DNA of 64,000 nucleotides from Pseudoalteromonas neustonica (GTDB lineage Bacteria; Pseudomonadota; Gammaproteobacteria; Enterobacterales; Alteromonadaceae), in the NCBI RefSeq assembly GCF_001653135.1, contig NZ_BDDS01000001.1:434001-498000 (forward strand), given 5' to 3'. The notes below the pieces were generated by a model that searched no databases, had not been told where the DNA came from, and saw nothing but the letters and a program-made list of their open reading frames with translations. Positions 21,404 through 29,689 of the stretch are shown here, piece by piece (within the stretch, counting starts at the first letter, position 1; the number at the start of each line of letters is the position of its first letter). The translations under genes were made by a program, and so were the position numbers.

Positions 21404-21955
21404 TTATGTAACTTGCCTAATAATATAGTCAATTTCATCACATCGAGTCAAAGTGTTGATAAAGCTTGAACCTCTTGGCAATATAACCTCTTGAATATCT
21501 ATAGAATAATCATCAGAGTATAAAGCTATATCACGGCCATTCAAATGTTCAATTTTAAACAAAATGCACTCAGGATCTGCCATTGTAATCTCATTAGGAA
21601 ATTTCAATGTACTTAAATAAGCTTTTTCAAATACTTCTTCATAACTATCTAATTTTTCCTTTTCTTCAAGCAGAGGTAAAGTCCATCTAAAAACATATTT
21701 CCCTCGGTAAATTGGGAGATTTTTAATTCCTGAATCTATTAATTTAATTATAAAATTATTCGTATCACCATCCCGTAGAGCCTTATTTATCTCCTTGTAT
21801 AATGGTGGGTGACAAAGCGTATATGCGTAGAGTGCAATGGCCTCATCTTTTATTAATTTAACTTCTTGATTTACCTTACTATGGTTTAATTGCACCATAT
21901 TCCAGAACTGATCATAAGTGGCTACTTTGAGTAGCCTTTTTAAACTAGATTGCAT
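21404..21955 (-). CDS. ADP-ribosyltransferase-like protein (ADP-ribosyltransferase exoenzyme fold)
   Basis: 183 residues, no signal peptide. The layout matches the R-S-E class of mono-ADP-ribosyltransferases. It has an N-terminal ALYAYTL...INKALRDGD helix region and the arginine in IYRG (Arg84). The STS-like strand is AYLST (Ser115-Thr116), followed by ILFKIEHLNGRDIALYSDDYS. The catalytic-loop strand is IQEVILPRGSSF (Glu156). The residue two before the Glu is Ile where active enzymes usually have Glu or Gln, so target or activity may differ. Neighbours are island-type genes; it could be a toxin or effector. Not identified beyond the fold. Confidence 0.6.
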   Translation of the reverse strand: MQSSLKRLLKVATYDQFWNMVQLNHSKVNQEVKLIKDEAIALYAYTLCHPPLYKEINKALRDGDTNNFIIKLIDSGIKNLPIYRGKYVFRWTLPLLEEKEKLDSYEEVFEKAYLSTLKFPNEITMADPECILFKIEHLNGRDIALYSDDYSIDIQEVILPRGSSFINTLTRCDEIDYIIRQVT

Positions 21956-22082
21956 TACTTGTTAAATATTCTCTAAAAGCATCTATTGAGCTTGGACGAT
22001 GTTAATTACCTAACATTGGGTTTATGTTTAATTGAAAACTAGAAACAATTACAGTTATGTTTATTTAGTAAAGACAATATAT

Positions 22083-22889
22083 TTAGAACAAACCTGCTAT
22101 TTTTCCAACAAGGCCTGAAACTATAGCTATGATAACAACAACAGACCATAACCAATGATCTCTCACGTACTCAATGAGCGCTTTAGGGTGAATCCCATAC
22201 TGATCTTGCCAAGAAGCATTGGTGATTAAAGAACCATCAATAGTTCTTTCAAATATATTCGACATACAATCAATTTTCCGTAACGTCGAACGATGTAATT
22301 GAACATATTCCCCAGCCTCAAAAGCATCCGCCTCTTCCTTTCCGGTCAAAGCATCTTTATCAGTTATTTTGTTTAATTCGACAATAGCTAGAAATCGACC
22401 TGCTTTACTGTGACCCACGTACTGGCGACCAAATAGTGATATAAGTGCTCGAGCCAAGTCAGTTTTTTTGTCGTCTTGTATTTTGTACGGGTCGCCACCT
22501 AGAGCTTGAAATCTATGTTCAATTGCTGAAAAACCATATGCGCCATCACGCATATTCCAATGAACAAAGTGAAAAGTCTGCCTGTATTTTATGAATTCAA
22601 AAAACTCTTCAAGCATTTTTTTTTCAAGTTCATCGTATCGAGCAGGTATATCATTTATTGAGATATCACTTCGTTCTGCAATTTTATGAACAGAGAAACT
22701 TTCTGTTTGAGCTGTTTTTAAATTTCTAACAGCAATAGATGTAACTCTTGGAGTTCTTCCATCTTTAATGTCATAAAACGACTCACAAGAATAGTGTATC
22801 AGTAGAACCTGATCCGATTTTTCGTATAAGGAAATCATTTCTTGCCGTGTTTCTTTCCTTTTTTTTATTCTTAGCAGCTCAGAGGCCAT
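22083..22889 (-). CDS. Uncharacterised protein with C-terminal membrane anchor
   Basis: 268 residues. The body is soluble and mixed alpha/beta. Motifs that look conserved in character are LLIHYSCESFYD (residues 29-40), HFVHWNMRDGAYGFSAI (near 107) and GKEEADAFEAGEYVQLHRST (near 183). The last ~25 residues (WLWSVVVIIAIVSGLVGKIAG) form one transmembrane helix, so it is likely tail-anchored with the body in the cytoplasm. The acidic N-terminal motif and strand pattern could suit an RNase H-like nuclease, but the evidence is weak. The ART-like gene follows 127 nt downstream on the same strand. Confidence 0.6.
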   Translation of the reverse strand: MASELLRIKKRKETRQEMISLYEKSDQVLLIHYSCESFYDIKDGRTPRVTSIAVRNLKTAQTESFSVHKIAERSDISINDIPARYDELEKKMLEEFFEFIKYRQTFHFVHWNMRDGAYGFSAIEHRFQALGGDPYKIQDDKKTDLARALISLFGRQYVGHSKAGRFLAIVELNKITDKDALTGKEEADAFEAGEYVQLHRSTLRKIDCMSNIFERTIDGSLITNASWQDQYGIHPKALIEYVRDHWLWSVVVIIAIVSGLVGKIAGLF

Positions 22890-23322
22890 CTAAATTCCCT
22901 TATATTTTTAATTACTTATTCTATGTCATTTTAGCAGTACACGAGACTGTAGAACGACGGTGTCGCATACTTAAATAATTTCACCAACAATTACCAATGT
23001 AAACAATATATTAAAATATATCAAAGAATACGGTATGTTATTCGTTAGCAAAACGACGATTAATAATATTATCGAACAGAATTAGGCTTCTACTCATCAA
23101 CAGAGCTCAAAGCTGAATATGAAAGCGAGAGTGATTATTATTTTATTCAGTACAGTTATTTACAGAACTCCAAGTAAGATCTTTTTTGCCATTCTGGCAA
23201 ACAGTGAACTAAAGGTTATTCTTGGCTTTCTGATGAAATACGATGTGAGCTAAAGCTCTGTAGATAGCTTTAGCTATTTGAAATGTTTTATTTAACTGCA
23301 ATTTTATTTAAAAGTGATAGCT
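22890..23322. other. AT-rich accessory intergenic region with palindromic repeats at its right end
   Basis: No complete gene is seen. An open stretch without a start codon at about 23070-23178 on the + strand ends in TAA and may be a gene remnant. The right end carries AGCTAAAGCT (23248-23257) and AGCTTTAGCT (23266-23275), which form a hairpin. A further AGCTTTAGCT lies at 23319-23328, reaching into the end of the next gene. Confidence 0.45.
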
Positions 23323-23643
23323 TTAGCTAACTCGTTTCAGTTTTAGGTTATGCTTTTTCCACCTTCCATGAATTATGCCTTGTGCGAATACTCTGTAAAA
23401 AAAAACGGCTTTACCAGCGAACCACAAACCTTTTACTTTGAGTATGAGTTCACCATCGTAATAGCTTTGCAAACACTCGCCAGTTTCCTCAACGATATTT
23501 AAATTGGTGTGTAATTTGATAGGTCTATCTTTTAGCTTTGTGTGTAAACCGCCCATAGCGAGTATGTAGCCTTTCCAATCACTGTTATCAGCAGCAACGA
23601 AAGAATAAAATAGGACAGGCACAATTTTTTTTGCAAAAACCAT
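23323..23643 (-). CDS. Small hypothetical protein divergent from the RAYT transposase
   Basis: 106 residues, no recognised domain, rich in Lys and aromatic residues, with a moderately hydrophobic start (IVPVLFYSFVAAD). It reads as soluble (GLHTKLKDRPIKLHTNLN, GKAVFFYRVFAQG). The start lies 48 nt from the divergent transposase start. Its stop codon lies within a copy of the AGCTTTAGCT repeat. A real accessory gene is plausible, but a chance frame cannot be excluded. Confidence 0.4.
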   Translation of the reverse strand: MVFAKKIVPVLFYSFVAADNSDWKGYILAMGGLHTKLKDRPIKLHTNLNIVEETGECLQSYYDGELILKVKGLWFAGKAVFFYRVFAQGIIHGRWKKHNLKLKRVS

Positions 23644-23691
23644 AGTATCAACTACTGTTATTACATACAGTGTCGCTAAGGTTGATATTTT

Positions 23692-24696
23692 ATGACTCGC
23701 GCAAGAAAAAAGCTGATTGATTTAGCATCGACATCTTATTATCACTTAATCTCACGATGCGTGAGACGTGCATTCTTGTGTGGTGATGATAAATACACAG
23801 GTAAAAACTTTGATCACCGTAGGGCGTGGTTGGTAGAGCGAATTAAGTTATTAAGTAGCGTGTTCGCTATTGAGATTGCCGCCTACGCGATTATGAGCAA
23901 TCACTACCACCTTGTTGTGAACGTCAATAGACGTCAAGCACTTGATTGGTCAGATGATGAAGTAATTGAACGCTGGTATCAACTTTATAACGGCCATGTT
24001 TTAGTCGACCGCCATTTAAATGGTGAGCAGTTAGATAAGCCGAGTTTGCTCTTTTTCAATGAGATCATCGCTAAATGGCGCGCAAGGCTTTATGACATCA
24101 GCTGGTATATGAAAAACCTCAATGAGTACATTGCCCGCGAAGCCAATAAAGAAGATAACTGCACGGGCAAGTACTGGGAAGGGCGCTATAAGTCACAGGC
24201 ATTATTAGATGAAACCGCAGTACTCAGTTGCATGGCCTACGTTGATTTGAATCCTATCAGAGCAAACATAGCCGATACGCTTGAAGACAGTGATTTTACC
24301 TCAATTCAAGAGCGTATAGCACATTTCAAAGCCTTTACCACAGACACGGTCAAATCAAATAACCCCCTCAAACAAAAAGATACTGTTCAACATGAAAGTC
24401 AACCAGCGCAGTTAAAGCCATTTGGTGGTAATCATATTAAAGGCACGATCCCCTTTGCCTTACTGGATTACATTGAATTAGTCGACTGGAGTGGCCGCCA
24501 GATAGATCCAAAGAAAAAAGGGCATATCAACAAAAGCATTCCAAAAGTGCTCCTAACGTTGAATATAGAAGAACCGCAATGGCTTGAATCCATTCAACGT
24601 TTCAGGCAGCAGTACTCAAATTTTGCAGGCAGCAAACAACGGTTAAAGCAGCAAGCCGCCAGCAACGATGTAAAATGGTACAAAGGCGCAGGCTGA
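23692..24696 (+). CDS. REP-associated tyrosine transposase (RAYT, Y1/HUH family)
   Basis: 334 residues. The N-terminal ~200 residues form a Y1 transposase domain: start YYHLISRCVRRAFLCG, the HUH motif His71-Tyr72-His73 in AIMSNHYHLVVNV, and the helix WYMKNLNEYIARE with candidate nucleophile Tyr146. Downstream GKYWEGRYKSQALLD and AYVDLNPIRANIA are typical of RAYT proteins. In relatives these single-copy enzymes nick and mobilise small palindromic REP sequences rather than themselves. No flanking IS ends are seen, but AGCTTTAGCT palindromes lie 360-440 nt upstream. Confidence 0.88.
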   Translation: MTRARKKLIDLASTSYYHLISRCVRRAFLCGDDKYTGKNFDHRRAWLVERIKLLSSVFAIEIAAYAIMSNHYHLVVNVNRRQALDWSDDEVIERWYQLYNGHVLVDRHLNGEQLDKPSLLFFNEIIAKWRARLYDISWYMKNLNEYIAREANKEDNCTGKYWEGRYKSQALLDETAVLSCMAYVDLNPIRANIADTLEDSDFTSIQERIAHFKAFTTDTVKSNNPLKQKDTVQHESQPAQLKPFGGNHIKGTIPFALLDYIELVDWSGRQIDPKKKGHINKSIPKVLLTLNIEEPQWLESIQRFRQQYSNFAGSKQRLKQQAASNDVKWYKGAG

Positions 24697-25133
24697 ACAG
24701 TTGCATCTTTATTGGTTTGTTTAAAAAACACCTTATTAAACAAAGTGATGATCTAGCTTTGCCTTTATTTACCCAAAATTCCTTCAAATCAACTCAATTC
24801 TAAGTTCTGTAACTAATAGTGTGGAAAAAAGAATGATTCGGTTACCCTCGACAGGAGAGCTGCTAAATTTTGTCCTTTTTACTTACTACTTCTTTCTTGG
24901 CCACTATCAACATGGAAAGCTAGACCGCAAGATATATTACGAAAAAGTGGTATGAGTGGGTAACTTATAACAAACGCATCAAACCTGACTCCGAGCAAGA
25001 ATCATAAACAACGTTGACACCCATCGTAAAGTTATTGAACCAAAATAGGAACTCAGCTATGGTTGAAACATTAATAAAAATATATTAAATACGAGTTATT
25101 CTACAGGCTTGTTAGGCATACAAGGAGAGTTCA
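24697..25133. other. Non-coding accessory stretch with integron attC-like boundary motifs
   Basis: No full gene is seen. A hairpin TTTGTTTAA (24716-24724) / TTAAACAAA (24736-24744) follows the transposase. TAACAAACGCATCAA begins at about 24968 and resembles the left arm of Vibrio-type attC sites. GTTAGGC, fitting GTTRRRY, lies at 25110-25116 just before the ribosome-binding site of the next gene. The span (~150 bp) is longer than usual, so a relic is possible. A short frame at about 24871-24960 ending in TGA recalls the end of an IS transposase, unproven. Confidence 0.4.
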
Positions 25134-25598
25134 GTGAAAAAATTAACTTTAGTATTTATATCCCTTATTTTATCTTTTTCAAGTTTTGCAAATGACAAGT
25201 TCACGGCAGATCAATTAATCGAGAAAGCAAAGGCATTTGTATCAGCCAAAAATGCTCGCCAACAACCAAATACAACCACTAAAGAAATAGATCATTATAT
25301 ATCGCTATTATCTGATAACTTCATCGATGAACATGTTAAATTCAAGTTTATGTATACTGATAAATCGAAACTCCGTTCAGATATGATTGGTAAACTAAAA
25401 GATGAAGTGATAAACAGTAATATTGAGATAAACGAAATTATGGTAGGGGCTAATGTTGTTTTTATAAAAATGACTGAAAGGGGTAAAGTTAAGCCTGCGC
25501 ATTTAGAAAAAACCATTGAATATAGTAAAACTAATATTGTTTCATTAGAGTTTAACGAATCAGGTTTAGTAAAGCATATCCGCCGACACCACGGTTAA
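25134..25598 (+). CDS. Secreted SnoaL/NTF2-like small protein
   Basis: 154 residues with GTG start preceded by AAGGAGAG. A cleavable signal peptide (LTLVFISLILSFSSFANDK) predicts export to the periplasm. The mature part, with a long helix, DHYISLLSDNFIDEHVKFKF and IEINEIMVGANVVFIKMTERG, has the look of an NTF2-like cone fold, but no catalytic residues are evident. The compact layout, with ribosome-binding site directly after a GTTAGGC motif, fits an integron gene cassette. Function unknown. Confidence 0.6.
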   Translation: MKKLTLVFISLILSFSSFANDKFTADQLIEKAKAFVSAKNARQQPNTTTKEIDHYISLLSDNFIDEHVKFKFMYTDKSKLRSDMIGKLKDEVINSNIEINEIMVGANVVFIKMTERGKVKPAHLEKTIEYSKTNIVSLEFNESGLVKHIRRHHG

Positions 25599-25691
25599 TG
25601 TGTGCCTAAAAAGAAACAACGTTGATGACGAACCGATTATTATTGTTGCCTCAACGCTGCAAAGTAGGGGGGAGGTTTAGCTAAAACAAAC

Positions 25692-26372
25692 TTATGTTTC
25701 ACCCCATTGTCGTAATAAATTGTGGTACACGCCGGTTAGCCTTACAAGCTCTTCCTGTTGTGGGTTTTGCTGTGTGAGTGCCTGTATGCTTAAATCAAGA
25801 TCGTATAAAATACGTCGTTGATCATCAGATCGAATTAAGCTTTGCAGCCAGAAAAAAGAGGCTAGGCGCTGGCCTTTTGTTACTGGTGTGACGTGATGCA
25901 TACTGGTGGAGGGGTAAATGACTAAATCTCCGGCGGCAAATTTAACACGTTGTTGGCCGTATGTATCTTGGATGACTAATTCGCCACCTTCGTAACTGCT
26001 GGGATCGTTTAGAAATAAAGTACAGGATACGTCTGTTCTTACTTTTATACCTGTACCACTGATATTGCGAATTGCATTGTCAATATGATCGCCAAATGTG
26101 CCGCCATTTTGGTAGCAATTAAACATGGGTGGGTAAATTTTATTAGGTAATGTTGCGGCCATAAATGTTTGGTTTTGGCTTAGCTGGTTTAAAATGAATG
26201 CCCCTATGTCTGCCGCTATTGGGTTATCTTGCGCCAGTTGAACGTTATTTTTAGCCTGTTTTGCTTGGTGCCCTGCGGTGGTGTTGCCATCGATCCATTG
26301 AGTATTATGTAGTAGCTCTTGGCATTCGCTGATTTGTTGTTGATTTAAAATGTTAGGAATATGAACAAGCAT
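25692..26372 (-). CDS. PKHD-type Fe(II)/2-oxoglutarate dioxygenase (PiuC/YbiX family)
   Basis: 226 residues. The jelly-roll dioxygenase motif is intact: iron ligands His96 and Asp98 in GDHIDNA and His159 in SMHHVTP, and 2-oxoglutarate-binding Arg169 in KGQR. PiuC/YbiX proteins are typically encoded beside Fiu/PiuA-type siderophore receptors and are iron-regulated, as here: it lies 61 nt downstream of the TonB receptor on the same strand. Substrate is unknown in the family. Confidence 0.92.
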   Translation of the reverse strand: MLVHIPNILNQQQISECQELLHNTQWIDGNTTAGHQAKQAKNNVQLAQDNPIAADIGAFILNQLSQNQTFMAATLPNKIYPPMFNCYQNGGTFGDHIDNAIRNISGTGIKVRTDVSCTLFLNDPSSYEGGELVIQDTYGQQRVKFAAGDLVIYPSTSMHHVTPVTKGQRLASFFWLQSLIRSDDQRRILYDLDLSIQALTQQNPQQEELVRLTGVYHNLLRQWGET

Positions 26373-26390
26373 GTTTAACCTTGATATGTT

Positions 26391-26413
26391 GGCAGCATTA
26401 AAGTAATGCTGCC
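26391..26413. promoter_or_regulatory. Intercistronic hairpin between the TonB receptor and the dioxygenase gene
   Basis: Perfect 10-bp inverted repeat GGCAGCATTA / TAATGCTGCC with a 3-nt loop, in the gap after the receptor stop. On the minus-strand transcript no T-run follows, so it more likely stabilises or processes the receptor mRNA than terminates fully. Confidence 0.6.
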
Positions 26414-26433
26414 ATTTATTTTCAGCTTAGAGA

Positions 26434-28686
26434 TTAAAACTGATAGTTAACCGACAGTTTTACATTACGCGGGTTAGCGGGGCGAAAATGTCCGCGTGCG
26501 CTGTAATCTGTAACGTATGATTTGTCTGTTAAGTTATCAATATTTAGCTGTACTGTCATCTTGTCAGTTACATCATAAGCGGCCATTAAGTTTACTGTCG
26601 TAATACTTCCTGAGTCGTAATAAGCCATATTACGACGCCAGTAAATGTTGCCTGATGAATACTGTGCGCCACCACCTAACGTTAGCTTACCTAGTGTGTA
26701 GTCAAGCCAAATGCTCGCGGTGTCTTTTGGTGCGGCAGTAAGGCCATCACCTTGAGTTAGTGGGTTTGTGTCTTTTGTTACTTCGGTTTTTTGGTGTGTA
26801 TAACTGGCCAAAATGCTTAAGTCAGTGGTGATTTGCCCTGTTGCGCTAAACTCTACACCTTTGGCTTCTTGTTCGCCCCCCATAAAGTAGCTGCCGTCTT
26901 CATCGCGATCAGTGACTGTTTTTTCTGTTAAGAATAAAGCGGCTGCTAGTTGTAAGTCTGCGTCGAATAAATCCCATTTTGCGCCTAACTCGTAGTTAGT
27001 TGATTCTTGAGGGTCCATTGCTAGGTTTTCTTGTAAGCCTTCAAGTCCTCGTCCGCTAAAGGCTAAGTCACCCGCTGATGGATCTTGTGAGTTGGCAATA
27101 CCAAAGTAATAGTTACTATCTTGATTTGGCTTGTAGGCAATTGAGGCATTGTAGCTAAAGAAGTCGCCGTCTGTTTTTAAACCAGTCACTAATTCTCTAA
27201 ACCATTCACCGTTTACACGCGCCCATGTGTAGGTAGATCCGTCAGCTTGATAGTCTTCGTAGCGAGCACCTAATGTGGCTACCCAATTATCAGAAATAGT
27301 CAGTGTATCTAGTGCATAAAGTGCAAACCCTTTGCCATTAACCTCAGTGGGTGCACCATCTCGGAAAATGCCACCGGTGTATGGCATGTTAGGGTTAGGG
27401 GTGTTTAGTGCTACACTTTTGCTATCGAGCTCGATCGTATTTTTCAGCACATAGCGGGTTACGTCTTCTTGATAATATTCGGTACCAACCACTAAGTTAT
27501 GCTTAATTGAACCGGTATCAAATGCGATAATAGCATCAAGCTGAGTTACAAATAACTCGTTTTCTTGGTCGATATTTTGTGTGTAATCGAGTCGTACATC
27601 ATCAAAGTAAGTGCGATCGTCGGTTATTGGATCTCTGCCTGTTTTAAATATTGGGCGACTCACCACTGATTTTTTTTCGTTACTCGCAATGCGGGTTTGC
27701 GAAACAATCTGTAATTTATCGCTTACTTTGTGCTCTAAACGTAATGTACCTATAGCAACACTAACATCTTCAAAGTCACGCTGTGCGACGCCATAGTAAT
27801 TGTCCCAGTATTTTTTATCTATAGGGCCCTTGGTTAAACCAAGGCCTGCATTGGCAACACCTTCGGTTACCCACGGTAGGCCGAGCATGGGGTTGTTTTC
27901 TTGTTTCATAAATAAAGCATCTGCGGCTAAGCTTGTTTGCTCGTTAAAATCTATGCGCAGTGAAGGGGCGATGGCTGTTGTTTGGTAATCTTCAACGCCA
28001 TTGTTGAAAGGGTCGCCGCCTTTAGTGTATAGCGCATTGATGCGTACTGCCGCTGACTCACTAATTTTTGTATTGTAATCAAGCGTAAGGCGTGAACGTT
28101 CAGCTTTATCGTAGCTGCCATTTACAACTAATAGCTCATCTTGATTTGCTTGTTTAGTGACTAAGTTGACCGCGCCCCCTGATGATCCTTTACCAGTAAT
28201 GCTAGAGCTTGCACCTTTACTCACTTCAACTTGTTCGGTGTTAAACATATCGCGCGAATAGCCTGCAATATCTCTAATACCATCTACATAAATATTGCCA
28301 TTAGCACTAAAGCCACGAATGGTGATCTTATCGTTAGTAGTGATATTACCACCACCGCCTTCACCGGCACCAAACGTTGAAACGCCAGACACATTACGTA
28401 GTGCTTCAGTTAGGCTCGTAACGCCTTGATCTTTTAATACTTCACTGTTTACAACGTTTATTGTTTTAGGTGTATTGAGTAGCTCTGTTTGATATTTGTG
28501 AGAGGAGACTTTTTCAACTTTATAGCTGTCTTTCTTTTCTTCTTTAACTTGAGTAACGGCAAGCTCTTTTACGTTGTTAGTATTTGCGTAGGCGGTAAAA
28601 CTAAGTGAAGTAATTGCTAAAGTGATAGCACTTGCCATTGCACCTTTTTTGAACGTTACATGCTTTTGTTGATTTAAAGTGGTCAT
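26434..28686 (-). CDS. TonB-dependent catecholate-type siderophore receptor (Fiu-like)
   Basis: 750-residue outer-membrane beta-barrel receptor. ATG 28686 is preferred over ATG 28698 because GGAGAGAGAG lies just before it. Signal peptide ends near TAYA. The plug domain has LNTPKTINVV, LTEALRNVSGVSTFGAGEGG, IRGFSANGNIYVDGIRD and VEVSKGASSSITGKGSSGG, close to Fiu-type catecholate receptors. The C-terminus ends NVKLSVNYQF, the usual barrel-terminal aromatic. Two Fur-box-like sites lie upstream. The neighbouring PiuC-type gene and divergent TonB2 operon support an iron-uptake role. The exact ligand is unknown. Confidence 0.93.
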   Translation of the reverse strand: MTTLNQQKHVTFKKGAMASAITLAITSLSFTAYANTNNVKELAVTQVKEEKKDSYKVEKVSSHKYQTELLNTPKTINVVNSEVLKDQGVTSLTEALRNVSGVSTFGAGEGGGGNITTNDKITIRGFSANGNIYVDGIRDIAGYSRDMFNTEQVEVSKGASSSITGKGSSGGAVNLVTKQANQDELLVVNGSYDKAERSRLTLDYNTKISESAAVRINALYTKGGDPFNNGVEDYQTTAIAPSLRIDFNEQTSLAADALFMKQENNPMLGLPWVTEGVANAGLGLTKGPIDKKYWDNYYGVAQRDFEDVSVAIGTLRLEHKVSDKLQIVSQTRIASNEKKSVVSRPIFKTGRDPITDDRTYFDDVRLDYTQNIDQENELFVTQLDAIIAFDTGSIKHNLVVGTEYYQEDVTRYVLKNTIELDSKSVALNTPNPNMPYTGGIFRDGAPTEVNGKGFALYALDTLTISDNWVATLGARYEDYQADGSTYTWARVNGEWFRELVTGLKTDGDFFSYNASIAYKPNQDSNYYFGIANSQDPSAGDLAFSGRGLEGLQENLAMDPQESTNYELGAKWDLFDADLQLAAALFLTEKTVTDRDEDGSYFMGGEQEAKGVEFSATGQITTDLSILASYTHQKTEVTKDTNPLTQGDGLTAAPKDTASIWLDYTLGKLTLGGGAQYSSGNIYWRRNMAYYDSGSITTVNLMAAYDVTDKMTVQLNIDNLTDKSYVTDYSARGHFRPANPRNVKLSVNYQF

Positions 28687-28700
28687 CTCTCTCTCCATAT

Positions 28701-28719
28701 GTAAATGATAATAGTTAGC
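28701..28719. promoter_or_regulatory. Fur-box-like site (receptor-proximal)
   Basis: GTAAATGATAATAGTTAGC matches the 19-bp Fur consensus at 14 of 19 positions and lies 15 nt upstream of the receptor ATG. Predicted iron repression. Confidence 0.6.
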
Positions 28720-28740
28720 GTTTATTTATAGGTTGCGCAT

Positions 28741-28759
28741 GTTAATGTTAATCGTTATT
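28741..28759. promoter_or_regulatory. Fur-box-like site (shared, stronger match)
   Basis: GTTAATGTTAATCGTTATT matches the 19-bp Fur consensus GATAATGATAATCATTATC at 15 positions. It lies midway between the receptor and the divergent TonB2 operon and could control both. Confidence 0.65.
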
Positions 28760-28846
28760 ATTTGCAACTCAATTTCAGGGACGTATTTATTTCATTAATA
28801 AATTGTTACTGAGTTTTAAAGTCTTGATGCGTGAGTAGGAATAGCG

Positions 28847-29689
28847 GTGCAGTTGAAAATAAAGTTAGGGAAAAAATCGTTAGCGTTTTGCGTAAGCTTA
28901 GCCTGTGTTTACTCCATGCATGGTTTTGCACAGCAATCTAGTAAAGCTGAGCAGGTTGATAGTTTAGTAGAGCGCTGGTTAAGTACAGAGCAGCAGCAAA
29001 GTGCATTGACTAATGAGTGGATCACACAACAGCCTTTATTAGAGCAAAGGCTCACTTTGCTCAAAGCAGAGCAAAAACAACTAACACAGTTACTTGCACA
29101 AGACAGCGAATCGGGTAATGAAGTAGATCAAGCGCGCGGTGAGTTGTTAGCGCTACAAAACTCAATGGAAACAGATCAAGCTTATTTAACTGGTTGGCTA
29201 AAAACACAATTTATTAATGTAAACGATCTTATTTACCGTTTACCGCCGCCTTTAGAGAAAAGCTGGCGCGAGCAACTTAGCGTACATGACGGCACAGATA
29301 ATGACCAAGCAAACAAAAACCTTAAAAGTAACAGCGATAGACTCACACTGTTACTCAAGTTATTTGATGATTTAAGCCAATTTGATAGCCGCATAAGTAG
29401 TTATCAAAGTGCGATTACTTTACCAAATGGCGAACAGAAGTTAGTGTCGCAAATTTACATGGGTATTTCGTTAGGTTGGTATATCAGTTTAGATAACACC
29501 TACGCCGCACAAGGATTTGCGACCGATAATGGCTGGCGGTGGCAAGCAATTGATGATCAACAAAGTGTATTGCAGGTGAAGCAAATGTTGGCGATGTTGA
29601 ATCAGCAAAAGGAGGCTGAATTTATTAACTTAAACATTTTATTAGCGCCTCAAGGTAGCCATATAAACACGGAGAGTGCGCATGATTAA
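28847..29689 (+). CDS. DUF3450-family periplasmic protein of the TonB2 operon
   Basis: 280 residues from GTG 28847, preceded by TAGGAA. It has a signal peptide (LAFCVSLACVYSMHGFAQ), then a long coiled coil rich in Gln/Leu (about 30-105). The C-terminal domain contains RLPPPLEKSWREQL and YMGISLGWYISLDNTYAAQGFA, characteristic of DUF3450 proteins found at the head of TonB2-type operons. Probable periplasmic partner of the ExbB-like proteins. It overlaps the next gene by 8 nt, the first of several overlaps indicating one translationally coupled operon. Confidence 0.85.
   Translation: MQLKIKLGKKSLAFCVSLACVYSMHGFAQQSSKAEQVDSLVERWLSTEQQQSALTNEWITQQPLLEQRLTLLKAEQKQLTQLLAQDSESGNEVDQARGELLALQNSMETDQAYLTGWLKTQFINVNDLIYRLPPPLEKSWREQLSVHDGTDNDQANKNLKSNSDRLTLLLKLFDDLSQFDSRISSYQSAITLPNGEQKLVSQIYMGISLGWYISLDNTYAAQGFATDNGWRWQAIDDQQSVLQVKQMLAMLNQQKEAEFINLNILLAPQGSHINTESAHD

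Noticed and set aside
23070..23178. Short coding fragment on the + strand (YRTELGFYSSTELKAEYES region)
   Set aside because: Open for about 35 codons but without a start codon or ribosome-binding site; at most a decayed gene.
24871..24960. Remnant of an IS3-type transposase C-terminus
   Set aside because: About 30 codons with only loose resemblance; no inverted ends or other fragments of an insertion sequence found.
21205..25700. Right attachment site (copy of the tRNA-Arg 3' end) for an island
   Set aside because: Looked for repeats of GATTCCTGCAGGGGCTACCA downstream and saw none in the window.
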